From: Alicyclobacillus kakegawensis NBRC 103104
GTDB lineage: Bacteria; Bacillota; Bacilli; Alicyclobacillales; Alicyclobacillaceae
Reading direction: 5' to 3'
Assembly (NCBI RefSeq): GCF_001552655.1
Contig: NZ_BCRP01000015.1
Location: 1 to 64,000, forward strand
Length of the DNA stretch: 64,000 nt
The translations under genes were made by a program, and so were the position numbers. Positions 43,172 to 56,526 of this stretch are shown here, in pieces. The notes under the pieces were generated by a model that ran no database searches, was not told where the DNA came from, and saw nothing but the letters and a program-made list of their open reading frames with translations. Positions within the stretch are counted from its first letter, which is position 1; the number at the start of each line of letters is the position of its first letter.

Positions 43172-44627
43172 GACCTGCACCTCCTGTGTTTGATCCGGCC
43201 GCCGACGGCGACGGCGACCCATTGAGAAACTCGCGCACATCGACAAAGTGACCCGCGATGGCCGCGGCAGCTGCCATCGCCGGACTGACCAGGTGCGTAC
43301 GCGCTCCCTTCCCCTGACGGCCCTCGAAGTTGCGGTTGGACGTCGAGGCGCACCGCTCCCCGGCCGGGACAAAGTCCGGATTCATGGCCAGGCACATGCT
43401 ACAACCCGGCTCCCGCCATTCAAAACCAGCCGCGCGGAAGACCTCGTGCAGCCCCTCCGCCTCCGCTTGTTCCTTGACCCGCTTCGAGCCGGGTACCACC
43501 AGGGCCCGCACCCCGGGCGCCACCCGCCGGCCTTTGGCGACCGCCGCCGCCAGCCGCAAGTCCTCAATCCGGGCATTGGTGCACGAGCCGATGAACACGT
43601 GCTGCACGGACACATCGGTCAAACGCGTGCCCGGGGTCAACCCCATGTAGGCGAGCGCCTGCTCGGCCGCCTGGCGCGCGACGGGTGAAGCGAAGCTGTC
43701 CGGGCTCGGTACCACATCGTTCACACCCAGGCACATGCCCGGGTTGGTGCCCCAGGTGACCTGCGGTTCCAAGTCCGCCACATCCAATTCAATCACCTTA
43801 TCAAACTCGGCGCCCTCGTCCGTGCACAGCTGCTTCCACGCCTCGACGGCCCGCTCGAACTCCGCTCCCTGCGGCGCGTAGGGCCGGCCCTGCAGGTAGG
43901 CAAAGGTCTTCTCATCCGGCGCGACCAAGCCGGCCCGGGCGCCAGCCTCAATCGCCATGTTACACATGGTCATGCGGCCTTCCATGCTCAGGCTCCGCAC
44001 CGCCTCGCCCGAAAACTCAATCACATAGCCGGTGCCAAAATCGACACCGTAACGGCCAATCACCGCCAGGATCACGTCCTTCGCCGTGACCCCGGCTGGA
44101 AGCTGCCCGTTCAGGCGCACATTCAGCGTCTTCGGCCGCACCTGCCACAGACACTGGGTGGCCAGCACATGTTCGACCTCGCTGGTCCCGATGCCGAACG
44201 CCAGGGCGCCGAAAGCGCCGTGGGTGGAGGTGTGGCTGTCGCCGCAGACAATCGTCTTGCCGGGCTGTGTCAGGCCCAGCTCCGGACCAATCACATGCAC
44301 GATGCCCTGATCGCGGCTGTTCAAATCGGCCAACGGAATCCCGAACTGCCGGCAGTTGTCCGCCAACGTCTGGATCTGTTTGGCGGCAATGGGATCGCGC
44401 ACGTCGAAAGGATTGTCCGTCGGCACATTGTGATCCATGGTGGCAAACGTCAAATCGGGCCGGCGCACCTTGCGACCTGCCAAGCGCAGAGCCTCAAACG
44501 CCTGCGGCGACGTGACCTCGTGGACCAAGTGCAAGTCGATGTAGATGAGGCTTTGACTGCCTTCCTCCACCACTACGTGTTGTTCCCAGATTTTATCGAA
44601 CAGCGTCTTCGGCCGCGCTGTGGACAT
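43149..44627 (-). CDS. leuC: 3-isopropylmalate dehydratase large subunit
   Basis: 492 residues of the aconitase family. [25 protein letters not shown], and the iron-sulfur ligands in FIGSCTN and the CSMC of [11 protein letters not shown] are present, so the 4Fe-4S site is complete. The ATG, behind AGGGAGGGGAA, lies 35 bases inside the end of leuB. The C-terminus after FLNGSPSPS is extended by a short low-complexity tail that covers the leuD start. Confidence 0.96.
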   Translation of the reverse strand: MSTARPKTLFDKIWEQHVVVEEGSQSLIYIDLHLVHEVTSPQAFEALRLAGRKVRRPDLTFATMDHNVPTDNPFDVRDPIAAKQIQTLADNCRQFGIPLADLNSRDQGIVHVIGPELGLTQPGKTIVCGDSHTSTHGAFGALAFGIGTSEVEHVLATQCLWQVRPKTLNVRLNGQLPAGVTAKDVILAVIGRYGVDFGTGYVIEFSGEAVRSLSMEGRMTMCNMAIEAGARAGLVAPDEKTFAYLQGRPYAPQGAEFERAVEAWKQLCTDEGAEFDKVIELDVADLEPQVTWGTNPGMCLGVNDVVPSPDSFASPVARQAAEQALAYMGLTPGTRLTDVSVQHVFIGSCTNARIEDLRLAAAVAKGRRVAPGVRALVVPGSKRVKEQAEAEGLHEVFRAAGFEWREPGCSMCLAMNPDFVPAGERCASTSNRNFEGRQGKGARTHLVSPAMAAAAAIAGHFVDVREFLNGSPSPSAAGSNTGGAGHGAARPA

Positions 44628-45743
44628 CGATGATTCCCCTCCCTTGCCCTTCCAATCGAGTCTTCAAAACGTCCAGCACCTTGTCGGTCATCTCGCCGGT
44701 ACCCAGCGGACCCCGCGCCGAATTTGTCACGCCCCCGCCCATCAGGTCGGCCGTCCGCCAGCCGGCGGCGAGGACGTCACGCACAGCCTGCTCTATCGCG
44801 TCCGCAGCCTGCGGCAGCTCCAAGGAATGCCGAAGCATCAAGGCCGTCGACAAGAAGGTGGCCAGCGGGTTGGCCTTGTTCTGACCGGCGATGTCGGGGG
44901 CCGATCCGTGCACGGGCTCGTACAACCCGGGCCCCCCGCTGCCCAGACTGGCCGACGGCAACAAACCAATGGACCCCGTAATCATGGCTCCTTCGTCGCT
45001 CAAGATATCACCAAACAGGTTTTCCGTCACCAGCACGTCAAACTGGCCCGGGTTCTGAATCAACTGCATGGCCGCGTTGTCCACCAAGAGGTGATTGAGC
45101 TGCACGTCCGGATACTCTGGAGCCAGCCGCTCCGCCGTCTCTCGCCAAACCCGGCTCGATTCCAACACGTTCGCCTTGTCCACGGAGGTCAACCTGCCGC
45201 GGCGCTGGCGGGCGAGTTCAAACGCGAGACGCAAAATCCGCTCAATCTCCCCCTGCGTGTACACCAGCGTGTCGACCACTTCCAGTCCACCATCCACCTG
45301 CCGGCGTTCCCGCGGTTGACCGAAATACAGACCGCCCGTCAGTTCGCGGACAATCACAAAATCAGCGCCACGAACCACCTCTGGCCGCAACGGCGACGCG
45401 TCGACCAGACTGGGGAAGACCGTGATGGGCCGCAGGTTGGCGTACACCCGCAGCGCCTTGCGAATGCCCAGCAGACCCGCCTCCGGGCGCTGGTGCCCAG
45501 CCCCCTGATCCCACTTGGGTCCGCCAACAGCCCCCAGCAGCACCGCATCGCTGTCTTTGCACAGTTCCACCGTCTCCTGCGGCAACGGTTCGCCCGTCTC
45601 GTCAATCGCCGCGCCGCCGATGAGACCGTGCCTGAACTCAAACCGCTCCCCGGTCCAAGCTGCCACAGCGTGCAGAAGCCGTACCGCCGCCGCGGTCACT
45701 TCCGGCCCGATGCCATCGCCCGGCAGAACCGCAATCCGTTTCG

Positions 45744-45747
<4 letters not shown>
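44593..45747 (-). CDS. leuB: 3-isopropylmalate dehydrogenase
   Basis: 384 residues. [10 protein letters not shown] at the start, GAVGGPKWD, the [10 protein letters not shown] block, the YTQGEIERI tyrosine, the lysine in [12 protein letters not shown], and the metal site [14 protein letters not shown] are intact. It oxidises and decarboxylates 3-isopropylmalate with NAD+. It overlaps leuA by four bases. The C-terminus is about 20 residues longer than in many homologues, running into leuC. Confidence 0.96.
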
Positions 45748-48868
<3,121 letters not shown>

Positions 48869-48872
<4 letters not shown>

Positions 48873-50644
48873 GGTTTCACCCCTATCATCTCGTGCAGGC
48901 CACTGCCCGGAGCCACCATCGGGTAGACGTTCTCCTCCGATGTGACCCGACACTCAATGAGCACAGGGCCAGGCTGCGCCAACGCCTCGCGCAGGATAGC
49001 GGCGCAACTTTCCTCGTCCTCCACCCGGTATCCTGGAATGGCGTACGCCTGCGCCAGCTTTACATAGTCCGGTTGGAATGAGAGCAAAGAATGGGAATAG
49101 CGCCCCTGGTAAAACAGTTCCTGCCACTGTCTGACCATGCCCAACGCCGAGTTGTTCAGCACGATCACCTTGATCGGCAGCTGGTACTGGGCCACCACGG
49201 CGAGCTCCTGCACCGTCATCTGAAACCCGCCATCGCCGAGCACGGCGGCCACCACCCGGCTGGGATCCCCGAGCTGGGCGCCGATAGCAGCAGGCAGACC
49301 GAATCCCATGGTTCCCAAACCGCCCGACGTCACAAAACGGTTGGGCTCCGCAAACGAATAGAACTGCGCCGCCCACATCTGGTGTTGACCGACGTCTGTC
49401 ACGACAATCGCCTCCCCGCGGGTGGCGCGGCAAATCTCCTCCACCACCCACTGAGGCTTGAGCCCGCTGTCGTCCCGCTCGTACCAGAACGGGTAATCCC
49501 GCTTGAGCTCCAGGAGATGCGAAACCCAGTCCTCATAGTGGCCCGGGCCGGTACACTCCTGCAGCAGCACTTCCAGGGCGCGGCCGGCGTCTCCGACCAC
49601 CGGAATGTCCGTTTCGACGTTTTTGCCGATTTCGGCCGGATCGATATCAATGTGGGCGACCTTGGCCCGCCGGGCGAAGTGATTGAGATTGCCAGTCAGG
49701 CGGTCGTCAAAGCGAGCCCCAAAGTTGATCAGGAGGTCGGTTTCGTACAGCGCGTGGTTGGCGGCAAACGTGCCGTGCATGCCTCCCATGCCCAGGAACA
49801 GCTCATGATTACCCGGAAAGCCTCCCAACCCGAGCAGGGTGTGGACCACCGGAATCCGCGTCCGTTCGGCAAACTGGCGCAGCAGAGTGTGCGCGCGAGC
49901 GTGCAGAATACCGGCTCCGGCGAGGATTACGGGCCGGCGCGCTGTTGCCACAGCGGCGGCCAATTTGCGCAGTTGCAGCCGGTTGGGCTCTATGGTCGGC
50001 TGGTAGCCGGGCAGGCAAACCGGCGCGTCATAGTGAAACACGCCTTTGGCGCTGGTAATGTCCTTGGGCAGGTCGATGAGTACGGGCCCGGGACGACCCG
50101 TGGTGGCAATGTGGAAAGCCTCTTTAATCACCCGCGGCAGCTCCGCTACATCACGCACCTGATAGCTGTGTTTGGTGACGGGCATCGTGATGCCGAGCAC
50201 CGAAGCCTCTTGAAACGCATCCGTGCCGATGACCGCGGTCGCCACTTGACCGGTGAAGACGACCAGAGGCAACGAATCCATCATCGCATCCGCCAGACCG
50301 GTGACCAAATTGGTCGCGCCCGGCCCCGACGTCGCGAGCACGACTCCAGGCCGCCCGGTCACGCGCGCGTAGCCCTCGGCCGCGTGAATGGCCCCTTGCT
50401 CGTGACGGGGCAAGATGTGCCGAATCCCACACTGGTAGAGGGCGTCGTATACGGGAAGCACCGCCCCTCCGGGATAGCCAAACAGAACCTCAACTCCCTC
50501 CCTGCGCAGTGCTTCCACCAGCATCTCGGCACCGGTCAGTTCCAGCGCACTGTGCACCTGCCGCCCCTGCGCCTGCGGACTGGGCTCGGCACCCGATTTT
50601 TCCGGCATCGGTTTTGGCGCTGCGGCTTCCGCTCCCGTACTCAT
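48869..50644 (-). CDS. ilvB: Acetolactate synthase large subunit
   Basis: 591 residues. The catalytic Glu lies in [29 protein letters not shown] and a central FAD-binding domain follow; the C-terminal thiamine-diphosphate motif is [18 protein letters not shown] to VLNN. It condenses pyruvate with pyruvate or 2-ketobutyrate. The first 30 residues are an extra Ala/Pro-rich extension. AGATGGAGGGAGAG lies before the ATG. Confidence 0.96.
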
Positions 50645-50674
50645 AATTTCTCTCCCTCCATCTCTGTTTGTCGG

Positions 50675-50690
50675 CCCCGCTGCAGCGGGG
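50675..50690. repeat. Perfect 16-bp palindrome between ilvD and ilvB
   Basis: CCCCGCTGCAGCGGGG reads the same on both strands. It lies in the 118-base gap between ilvD and ilvB, the largest gap in the run of twelve genes, and could form an RNA stem that trims or pauses the transcript, or bind a protein. No T-run follows. Confidence 0.5.
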
Positions 50691-50762
50691 ATCCCGGAAT
50701 TGCACGCGATTGCGCTTTGTCCATGCGGGCGGCAGGTGTCGCCGCCACCCGCCGCATCGGTC

Positions 50763-52427
50763 TCAGCCGCGCAACACCGCCCCCGTGTTGGCCGACGTCA
50801 CCAACTGCGAGTAACGCCGCAAGTAACCGCTGCGCTGTTTCGGCTCCGGCGGCGACCACTGTTCCTTGCGCCGGGCCAGTTCAGCGTCATCCAACAATAA
50901 ATCGATGGTGCGGGCGTTCATGTCAATGCGGATGCGGTCACCGTTTTGCACCCAGGCAATGGGGCCCCCTTCAGCGGCCTCCGGTGAGATGTGCCCGACA
51001 CAGATGCCGCGTGTGGCGCCCGAAAACCGGCCGTCGGTAATGAGGGCGACCTTCGTACCAAGCCCACGCCCGACGATGGAAGAGGTGGGTGCCAACATTT
51101 CCGGCATTCCCGGACCCCCTTTGGGCCCCTCGTAGCGGATGACCACCACATGCCCTTCGCGGACCTCGCCGCTGTTGATGCCGCGCTGAGCGTCCTCTTG
51201 CGATTCGTAGACGATGGCTTCGCCTTCGAATTCCGTAATGCCATCCTGCACCGCACCCACTTTGATGACCCCGCCGTTGGGCGCCAGGTTTCCGAACAAG
51301 ATCGACAACCCTCCGACCGGGCTATAAGGATCGGTGCGCCGGCGAATCACCCGTTCGTCCAGAATTTCGGCATGCTGGACGTTTTCCCGAATCGTCTTCC
51401 CGGTGATGGTGATGCGCTCCGGATGAATGGCCTCAGCTTCAATCAACTCCTTGATAATGGCCGACACGCCGCCCGCTTTGTGCACATCCTGGATGCTGTA
51501 TTCGGACGCCGGGCTGATCTTGGCGATGTACGGGACGCGTTTGGCGATCTCGTTGATTCGCTCCAGGTCGTAATCAATCCCCGCCTCGTTGGCAATCGCC
51601 ATCAGGTGCAGGACGGTATTGGTCGATCCGCCCATGGCCATATCGAGGGCAAACGCATCATCAATGGCTTCGCGGGTGATGATGTCGCGCGGACGCACGT
51701 CTTCTTGAATCAGTCGCATGAGGTGGCGGGCCGCCTCGTAGATGAGTTCTTCCCGCTCTTTGGAGGTGGCAACGAGCGTTCCGTTGCCGGGGAGGGCTAT
51801 GCCGAGCATTTCCATGATGGTGTTCATAGAATTCGCGGTGAACATGCCTGAACACGATCCACACGTCGGACAGGCGTTCCGCTCCAAATCCATAAGTTCT
51901 TCCTCGCTGATGCGCCCGGATTGATAGCTGCCAACGCCTTCAAACACAGATACAAGCGACAGCGGCTTGCCCGTCCGCGAACGTCCAGCTTCCATCGGAC
52001 CGCCGGAGACAAACACACAGGGGACGTTGGTGCGGACGGCCGCCATCAGCATACCGGGGGTGATTTTGTCACAGTTCGGGATATAGAAGACACCGTCAAA
52101 CCAGTGCGCGTTGATCATCGTCTCCGCCGCATCCGCAATCAGTTCACGGCTCGGCAGGGAATAGCGCATGCCGATGTGTCCCATGGCTATGCCGTCGTCC
52201 ACGCCAATGGTGTTGAATTCAAAGGGTATGCCGCCGGCTTCTCGAATGGCGGCCTTGACCACTTCACCCATCTGTTTCAAATGGACATGACCGGGAACAA
52301 TGTCAACATACGAATTGCACACCCCGATGAACGGTTTCGGCAGGTCAGCCGGTTTCACCCCGGTCGCATACAGCAAGCTGCGGTGAGGCGCCCTGTCCAC
52401 GCCCTTCTTTATCATGTCGCTGCGCAT
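50763..52427 (-). CDS. ilvD: Dihydroxy-acid dehydratase
   Basis: 554 residues. Iron-sulfur cysteines are visible in [28 protein letters not shown] and [37 protein letters not shown] closes the active site. It makes 2-keto acids in the isoleucine and valine paths. It follows ilvE by 32 bases, with AAGGAGG eight bases before the ATG. Confidence 0.97.
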   Translation of the reverse strand: MRSDMIKKGVDRAPHRSLLYATGVKPADLPKPFIGVCNSYVDIVPGHVHLKQMGEVVKAAIREAGGIPFEFNTIGVDDGIAMGHIGMRYSLPSRELIADAAETMINAHWFDGVFYIPNCDKITPGMLMAAVRTNVPCVFVSGGPMEAGRSRTGKPLSLVSVFEGVGSYQSGRISEEELMDLERNACPTCGSCSGMFTANSMNTIMEMLGIALPGNGTLVATSKEREELIYEAARHLMRLIQEDVRPRDIITREAIDDAFALDMAMGGSTNTVLHLMAIANEAGIDYDLERINEIAKRVPYIAKISPASEYSIQDVHKAGGVSAIIKELIEAEAIHPERITITGKTIRENVQHAEILDERVIRRRTDPYSPVGGLSILFGNLAPNGGVIKVGAVQDGITEFEGEAIVYESQEDAQRGINSGEVREGHVVVIRYEGPKGGPGMPEMLAPTSSIVGRGLGTKVALITDGRFSGATRGICVGHISPEAAEGGPIAWVQNGDRIRIDMNARTIDLLLDDAELARRKEQWSPPEPKQRSGYLRRYSQLVTSANTGAVLRG

Positions 52428-52459
52428 GCAGGCACCTCCTTGATGGTATCCGTGAAACT

Positions 52460-53368
52460 TCAGACACGAGATGCGACCGATGCCGCCCGGTCGGGGTAGA
52501 CCTGCACTCCATCGACAAGCACACGCCGCCGGAAAGTCTCATGCACCTGCTTGGTACAGAATCCGGGTTCCCCCGTGCCGATGACGCGCCCATCCACCTT
52601 AACCACCGGCACAATCTCAGCCGCCGTACCCGTCAGGAACACTTCATCCGCCACATACACATCATGGCGGTGGAACGCTTCTTCCTTCACCATGTAGCCC
52701 AGTTCCTCGGCAATCTCCATCACCACTTGACGTGTGATGCCCGCCAGGGCGCCGAGATACGTGGGCGGTGTATAGAAAACGCCGTTCTTTACAATGAACA
52801 CATTCTCGCCCGACCCTTCTACCACATAGCCCTCCGTGTTCAATACCAGGGCTTCGCTTGCGCCTGCGACCCGGGCGTCAATTTTAATCAAAATATTATT
52901 AAGGTAATTCAATGATTTCACTCTCGGGTTGAGAATGTCGCCACGGCTGCGCCGCGTGGCCACCGATACGACGTCAATTCCCTGCTCGTACAACTCCTTC
53001 GGGAACATAGCCAGTTCCTCTACGATGACGAACACCGCTGCGGTCTGGCATTTCCATGGATCAAGCCCCAAGTCTCCCGTGCCGCGTGTGGCGACCAGGC
53101 GAATATAAGCGTCATCCAAGGCATTCCGGCGCACCGTCTCGACAACGATGCCTTCCATTTCATCCAAACTATAGGGAATCTTTAACATAATCGACTGCGC
53201 CGACTCGTACAGGCGGACCAGGTGTTCACGAAGTCGGAACACGTTCCCCCCGTACACACGAATGCCCTCGAAGATCCCGTCCCCGTACAAGAGCCCATGA
53301 TCATAAACGGAGACCTTCGCTTCGTCACGGCTGACATAATCGCCGTTGAGAAAGATGGTTTGCCCCAT
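52460..53368 (-). CDS. ilvE: Branched-chain amino acid aminotransferase
   Basis: 302 residues, fold type IV PLP enzyme of the shorter class. [19 protein letters not shown] at the start, the Schiff-base Lys151 in [12 protein letters not shown], and [13 protein letters not shown] fit IlvE. It carries out the last step to leucine, isoleucine and valine. It is the promoter-proximal gene of the twelve-gene run; a promoter, a cre-like repeat and a short leader ORF lie upstream. Confidence 0.95.
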   Translation of the reverse strand: MGQTIFLNGDYVSRDEAKVSVYDHGLLYGDGIFEGIRVYGGNVFRLREHLVRLYESAQSIMLKIPYSLDEMEGIVVETVRRNALDDAYIRLVATRGTGDLGLDPWKCQTAAVFVIVEELAMFPKELYEQGIDVVSVATRRSRGDILNPRVKSLNYLNNILIKIDARVAGASEALVLNTEGYVVEGSGENVFIVKNGVFYTPPTYLGALAGITRQVVMEIAEELGYMVKEEAFHRHDVYVADEVFLTGTAAEIVPVVKVDGRVIGTGEPGFCTKQVHETFRRRVLVDGVQVYPDRAASVASRV

Positions 53369-53374
53369 GTTCTT

Positions 53375-53518
53375 TCACACTCCCGAAGAAGAAATCAACA
53401 AAGCCGCACGTGCCCCATAACCGGGACCCGTTCGAATCGTCCTACTATTTTCTGTAAGCCAAATACAGCTAGTGAAAAAAGTGAGAACGATGAGGCGAGA
53501 AAGAAGTTTGAAGGACAT
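53375..53518 (-). CDS. Possible leader ORF before ilvE, rich in branched-chain residues
   Basis: ATG at 53518, with TGGAG six bases before it, opens a 47-codon frame that begins MSFKLLSRLIVLTFF, with eight Leu/Ile/Val in its first 12-20 residues, and ends with TGA seven bases before the ilvE ATG; the ilvE ribosome site lies inside it. This is the sort of layout used for translational attenuation. The weak point is that the ATG sits on the -10 box of the best promoter, so it would only be translated from an upstream start such as the TATAAT at 53564-53569. It may be chance. Confidence 0.3.
   Translation of the reverse strand: MSFKLLSRLIVLTFFTSCIWLTENSRTIRTGPGYGARAALLISSSGV
53446..53460 (-). 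promoter_or_regulatory. Weak CodY-box-like sequence in the ilvE leader
   Basis: The minus-strand sequence GGCTTACAGAAAATA matches about 10 of 15 positions of the CodY consensus AATTTTCWGAAAATT, all on its right side. It lies about 50-65 bases after the proposed transcription start, where CodY could block elongation. CodY commonly represses ilv-leu operons in bacilli. Confidence 0.25.
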
Positions 53519-53546
53519 TGTAGACTCCAGGGAAGACGAGTGTCAA
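53517..53546 (-). promoter_or_regulatory. Promoter of the ilv-leu-thr operon
   Basis: On the minus strand TTGACA (53541-53546) and TACAAT (53517-53522) are 18 bases apart, giving a start near 53510 and a leader of about 140 bases. Nothing like a T-box (AGGGTGGNACCGCG) is present in that leader, although ilv-leu operons of bacilli usually have one. Confidence 0.65.
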
Positions 53547-53571
53547 TAGTCACAACTTTCCTTATTATACA

Positions 53572-53608
53572 TGTAAGCGTTTACCCGTTCTTTCTCGTAA
53601 ACGCTTAC
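53572..53608. promoter_or_regulatory. Inverted repeat of two cre-like sites upstream of the ilv promoter
   Basis: GTAAGCGTTTAC (53573-53584) and GTAAACGCTTAC (53597-53608) are perfect inverted repeats separated by 12 bases. The first, read as TGTAAGCGTTTACC, fits the catabolite-responsive element consensus WTGNAANCGNWNNCW. The arms are centred about 68 and 92 bases upstream of the proposed start. In B. subtilis CcpA activates ilv-leu from a cre upstream of the promoter; the same role is inferred here. Confidence 0.6.
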
Positions 53609-53690
53609 TATAGCATTGGGATTGAGACTCAAAGAGAAAATGAATTTTTTTTGAACACCGCTCACATGTCGGGAAAGGTCGAACAAAGAG

Positions 53691-53708
53691 GGCGGCTCCA
53701 TGGCCGCC
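53691..53708 (-). terminator. Terminator of the PatB-like gene
   Basis: GGCGGC and GCCGCC form a 6-bp stem with a 6-base loop (within a CCATGG core); read on the minus strand it is followed by CTCTTTGTTCG. It lies 100 bases past the gene's stop codon. Confidence 0.5.
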
Positions 53709-53808
53709 CAACTTCGATTCAGGGTTCGGAGGGGATGTATGTAGACCGGCGCCGGAACGCGACGGAAAGGCGCACGACCGATCCGAATTCGCGTCAGGCA
53801 CCTTCGCA

Positions 53809-54996
53809 TCAGACACCGACAGACAGTGCATTGACCGCCCGTTTCAAGCGGTCCATCGCTTCCCGCACGTACGCACGGGGGCAACCGACATTCATGCGCA
53901 TGAAGCCCTGGCCGCCAGTGCCGAAAATGTGCCCTTCATCGAACGCAATGCGCGCCTGTGTCAGACAGAACTGGTCAAGCTCAGACTGAGCCAGCCCCAG
54001 CTTACGAAAGTCCAGCCAGACAAGATACGTCCCCTCGGGCACCACCACCGACAACGACGGGATCTCGGCCTTCACTGTGGATACCACGACATCGACATTG
54101 CCCTGCAGGTATACAAGCAACTCATCGAGCCAGTCGTCACCGTACCGATAGGCTGCTTCCGCCGCCACCAAGCCCAGCACGTTCGCTCCGGCCTGAGAGC
54201 GGCGGCGCTGCGCCGCCAGGTAGGCCTCGCGCAAGCGCGGATTGCTGGCCACCACCAACGCCGTTTGCAATCCGGCGAGGTTAAACGTCTTGCTCGGCGC
54301 CAAGCAGGTCACCGTCCGCTCGGCAACGCGGTCTCCGAGTGAGGCGAGAGGGGTATGGCGGTGTCCAGGAAGAATGAGGTCGCCGTGAATTTCGTCGGCA
54401 ATGATGAGCACGTCGTGACGCTCGCAGACCTCTGCAAACTGACGCAGTTCCTCTCTGTCCCAAACGCGGCCGACCGGGTTGTGCGGACTGCACAGAATGA
54501 CCAGCTTGACACCCCCGGACTGGAGTTTCACGTCAAGGTCCGCCAAGTCCATCACGTATCGGCCGTCCTCCAGCCGCAGCGGGTTTTCGACGACGCGGCG
54601 CCGGGTTTCGCGAATGACGCGCATGAACGGGTAATAGACCGGAGGTTGCACCAACACCCCGTCCCCCGGATCTGTGAGTGCCTCGATGAGGATACTGATG
54701 GCCGGGACCACTCCCGGGGCGTGCGCCAGCCATTTTTCCTCTATAGGCCAACCCTGGCGACGGCGGTACCAGTCTGCCGCCGCCTGCAGGTAGCCTTGGG
54801 TGACCAGCGGATACCCAAACACCCCGTGCTCCACACGCCTGCGCAACGCCGCGAGCACCGGTTCCGGGGACGGGAAATCCATGTCGGCCACCCACATCGG
54901 CAATACGTCTGTGGTGCCAAACCGTTCTTGCAGTCCATCCCATTTCGAGCAGCCGGTGCCCACCCGCTCAACGATGGCATCAAAGTCATACTTCAC
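53809..54996 (-). CDS. MalY/PatB-type PLP aminotransferase / C-S lyase
   Basis: 395 residues, fold type I. LPMWVADMDFPSPE near the start, CSPHNPVGRVW, IIADEIHGDL and the Schiff-base lysine in APSKTFNLAGLQ align well with PatB of bacilli. PatB cleaves cystathionine and cysteine conjugates, yielding homocysteine or thiols. The start is GTG 54996 (VKYDFDAIVERVGTG), because an AAAGGAG lies 12 bases upstream and the alignment with PatB begins there; a TTG frame reaches 55026. A generic class I aminotransferase is the alternative. Confidence 0.85.
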   Translation of the reverse strand: MKYDFDAIVERVGTGCSKWDGLQERFGTTDVLPMWVADMDFPSPEPVLAALRRRVEHGVFGYPLVTQGYLQAAADWYRRRQGWPIEEKWLAHAPGVVPAISILIEALTDPGDGVLVQPPVYYPFMRVIRETRRRVVENPLRLEDGRYVMDLADLDVKLQSGGVKLVILCSPHNPVGRVWDREELRQFAEVCERHDVLIIADEIHGDLILPGHRHTPLASLGDRVAERTVTCLAPSKTFNLAGLQTALVVASNPRLREAYLAAQRRRSQAGANVLGLVAAEAAYRYGDDWLDELLVYLQGNVDVVVSTVKAEIPSLSVVVPEGTYLVWLDFRKLGLAQSELDQFCLTQARIAFDEGHIFGTGGQGFMRMNVGCPRAYVREAMDRLKRAVNALSVGV

Positions 54997-55089
54997 GTGG
55001 TATGGCGTCTCCTTTCTCGGCTCCAAGGGACACAGGAGCTGTGTTGGAATCCCGCCATTCCATCATACCGAAAGTTGACTCGGACATCC

Positions 55090-55278
55090 TCACTCCGGCT
55101 TAACTTCCTCATCCACCACTTCGTACTTCTGGGTATCGTGTGGAATTTCCGTGGCCACGCCACCCTCATTGGACATGCGCTCCACGCTGGCTTCCACCGG
55201 CTCCGGCGTCTCCTTTGGGTCTGGCAGCATCGGATCGCGGGGCGCGCGGCGCTGTCTGGAATCCGGCCCTCCCGACAC
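55090..55278 (-). CDS. Small acidic hypothetical protein
   Basis: About 62 residues, rich in Glu, Pro and Asp (DPKETPEPVEASVERMSNEG...), with no hydrophobic part and probably unfolded. The start is placed at GTG 55278, five bases after GGAGGTGA. The family is unknown. It lies 93 bases upstream of the PatB-like gene on the same strand. From 55279 to 55450 nothing is seen. Confidence 0.45.
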   Translation of the reverse strand: MSGGPDSRQRRAPRDPMLPDPKETPEPVEASVERMSNEGGVATEIPHDTQKYEVVDEEVKPE

Positions 55279-55450
55279 AGGACTCACCTCCCTCCTGTCG
55301 GCCAGTGGGCGCCGCCCGAAAAGAAAGGGACCACGCCTAGTCTGTCCGAGCGAGGTCCCAGGTCATGCACCCATCCGGCGGAGGTCCGGCTCAGGCCGTA
55401 CAGTGGCAAGGCGCACGCCGGCCGCCACGCTGGTCTGGAATCCCCCAGGC

Positions 55451-56368
55451 CTAGCGCGCGCCCTCGGTCTCCTCTGCCGCTTCCACAAAACGGTTGGTCA
55501 GGCGGCCTACGCCTTCAATCTCGACGGTGACCTCGTCGCCGGCCTGCAGCCACCGCTGCGCGTGCGGAGGCATGCCGAGGATGACCCCCTCCGGTGTGCC
55601 CGTCAAAATAATGTCTCCCGGCCACAGCGTCATGTGCCGCGACAGGTAGGACACCAACTCCGCGCACGAAAAGATCATGTCGCTGGTGTTGGAATTCTGA
55701 CGAACCTCTCCATTCACATACGTGCGAATGGGTAAAGCGTTCGGATTGGGAATCTCGTCCGCGGTCACGAAATACGGCCCGATGGGGGCAAACTTGTCGC
55801 ACGTCTTGCCGAGGAGCCACTGCGGTGTACGGTTTTGCAGGTCGCGAGCCGACACGTCGTTGGCCACTGTGTACCCAGCCACCGCCGTCAACGCGTGCTC
55901 CGCATCCACGCCGCTGACCTTTTGCCCAATCACGATGGCCAGTTCAGCCTCATAGTCCACTTGGCGGGACGCCGACGGCAGCGGTATGGGCTCTCGGTGC
56001 CCGGCCAGGGTGTTGTTGAACTTGCTGAACACGACCGGACTTGTCGGCACGGGGGAGCCGGTCTCCGCCGCGTGCTTGCGGTAGTTCAGACCGATGCAGA
56101 TGATCTTCTGCGGGTTCAGCACGCACGGTCCAAACCGCACCTCGTCCTCCGCCAGGGTCTGCCAGCGCGCCTGCTGCAGCCCTTCCCGGCAGATCTCCTG
56201 CAGACGCTGCCGCTGCGCCGGCCGCGCGATGAAATCGTCCACCGTCTGGGGCAGAGAATTGACCGATTCGCCCGCGGCCTCCGCAATGTCGAACACCGTC
56301 GCCAGCCGCCCCTCGTATGCAACAGCCAGCTGCCAGCGACCGTCTCTGCGTAGATTGGCAATCTTCAC
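55451..56368 (-). CDS. Fumarylacetoacetate hydrolase family protein
   Basis: 305 residues. The family core is PQKIICIGLNYRKHA, the metal site DYEAELAIVIGQK with Glu/Asp, and PIGPYFVTADEIPNPNAL, MIFSCAELVSYLS and TGTPEGVILG. FAH-fold enzymes cleave C-C bonds of 2-keto acids or act as decarboxylases or isomerases in aromatic-acid paths. The start is GTG 56368, six bases after GGGAGACGGG. Exact substrate unknown; it is next to malate synthase but no aromatic operon is seen. Confidence 0.88.
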   Translation of the reverse strand: MKIANLRRDGRWQLAVAYEGRLATVFDIAEAAGESVNSLPQTVDDFIARPAQRQRLQEICREGLQQARWQTLAEDEVRFGPCVLNPQKIICIGLNYRKHAAETGSPVPTSPVVFSKFNNTLAGHREPIPLPSASRQVDYEAELAIVIGQKVSGVDAEHALTAVAGYTVANDVSARDLQNRTPQWLLGKTCDKFAPIGPYFVTADEIPNPNALPIRTYVNGEVRQNSNTSDMIFSCAELVSYLSRHMTLWPGDIILTGTPEGVILGMPPHAQRWLQAGDEVTVEIEGVGRLTNRFVEAAEETEGAR

Positions 56369-56526
56369 GCTCCCGTCTCCCTCCGCTGGTCTGCGCCGTG
56401 GCGCTCTGTCCCGTCTTGAATGGAACACAATGAACACTAGCTATCGTACAAATTGCTAGGCGGCCTGTACAGACACTCTGTGGGAAACCGTCCGCCGCAC
56501 CCGCCCAGGCCCTGTCATGTGACGGA

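Noticed and set aside
49091-51040. A 649-codon open frame on the plus strand
   Set aside because: It is antisense to ilvB and part of ilvD, both full-length and certain. No domain is recognisable in the frame.
53369-53516. A T-box leader before ilvE
   Set aside because: No T-box core sequence and no antiterminator/terminator pair could be found in the leader of about 140 bases.
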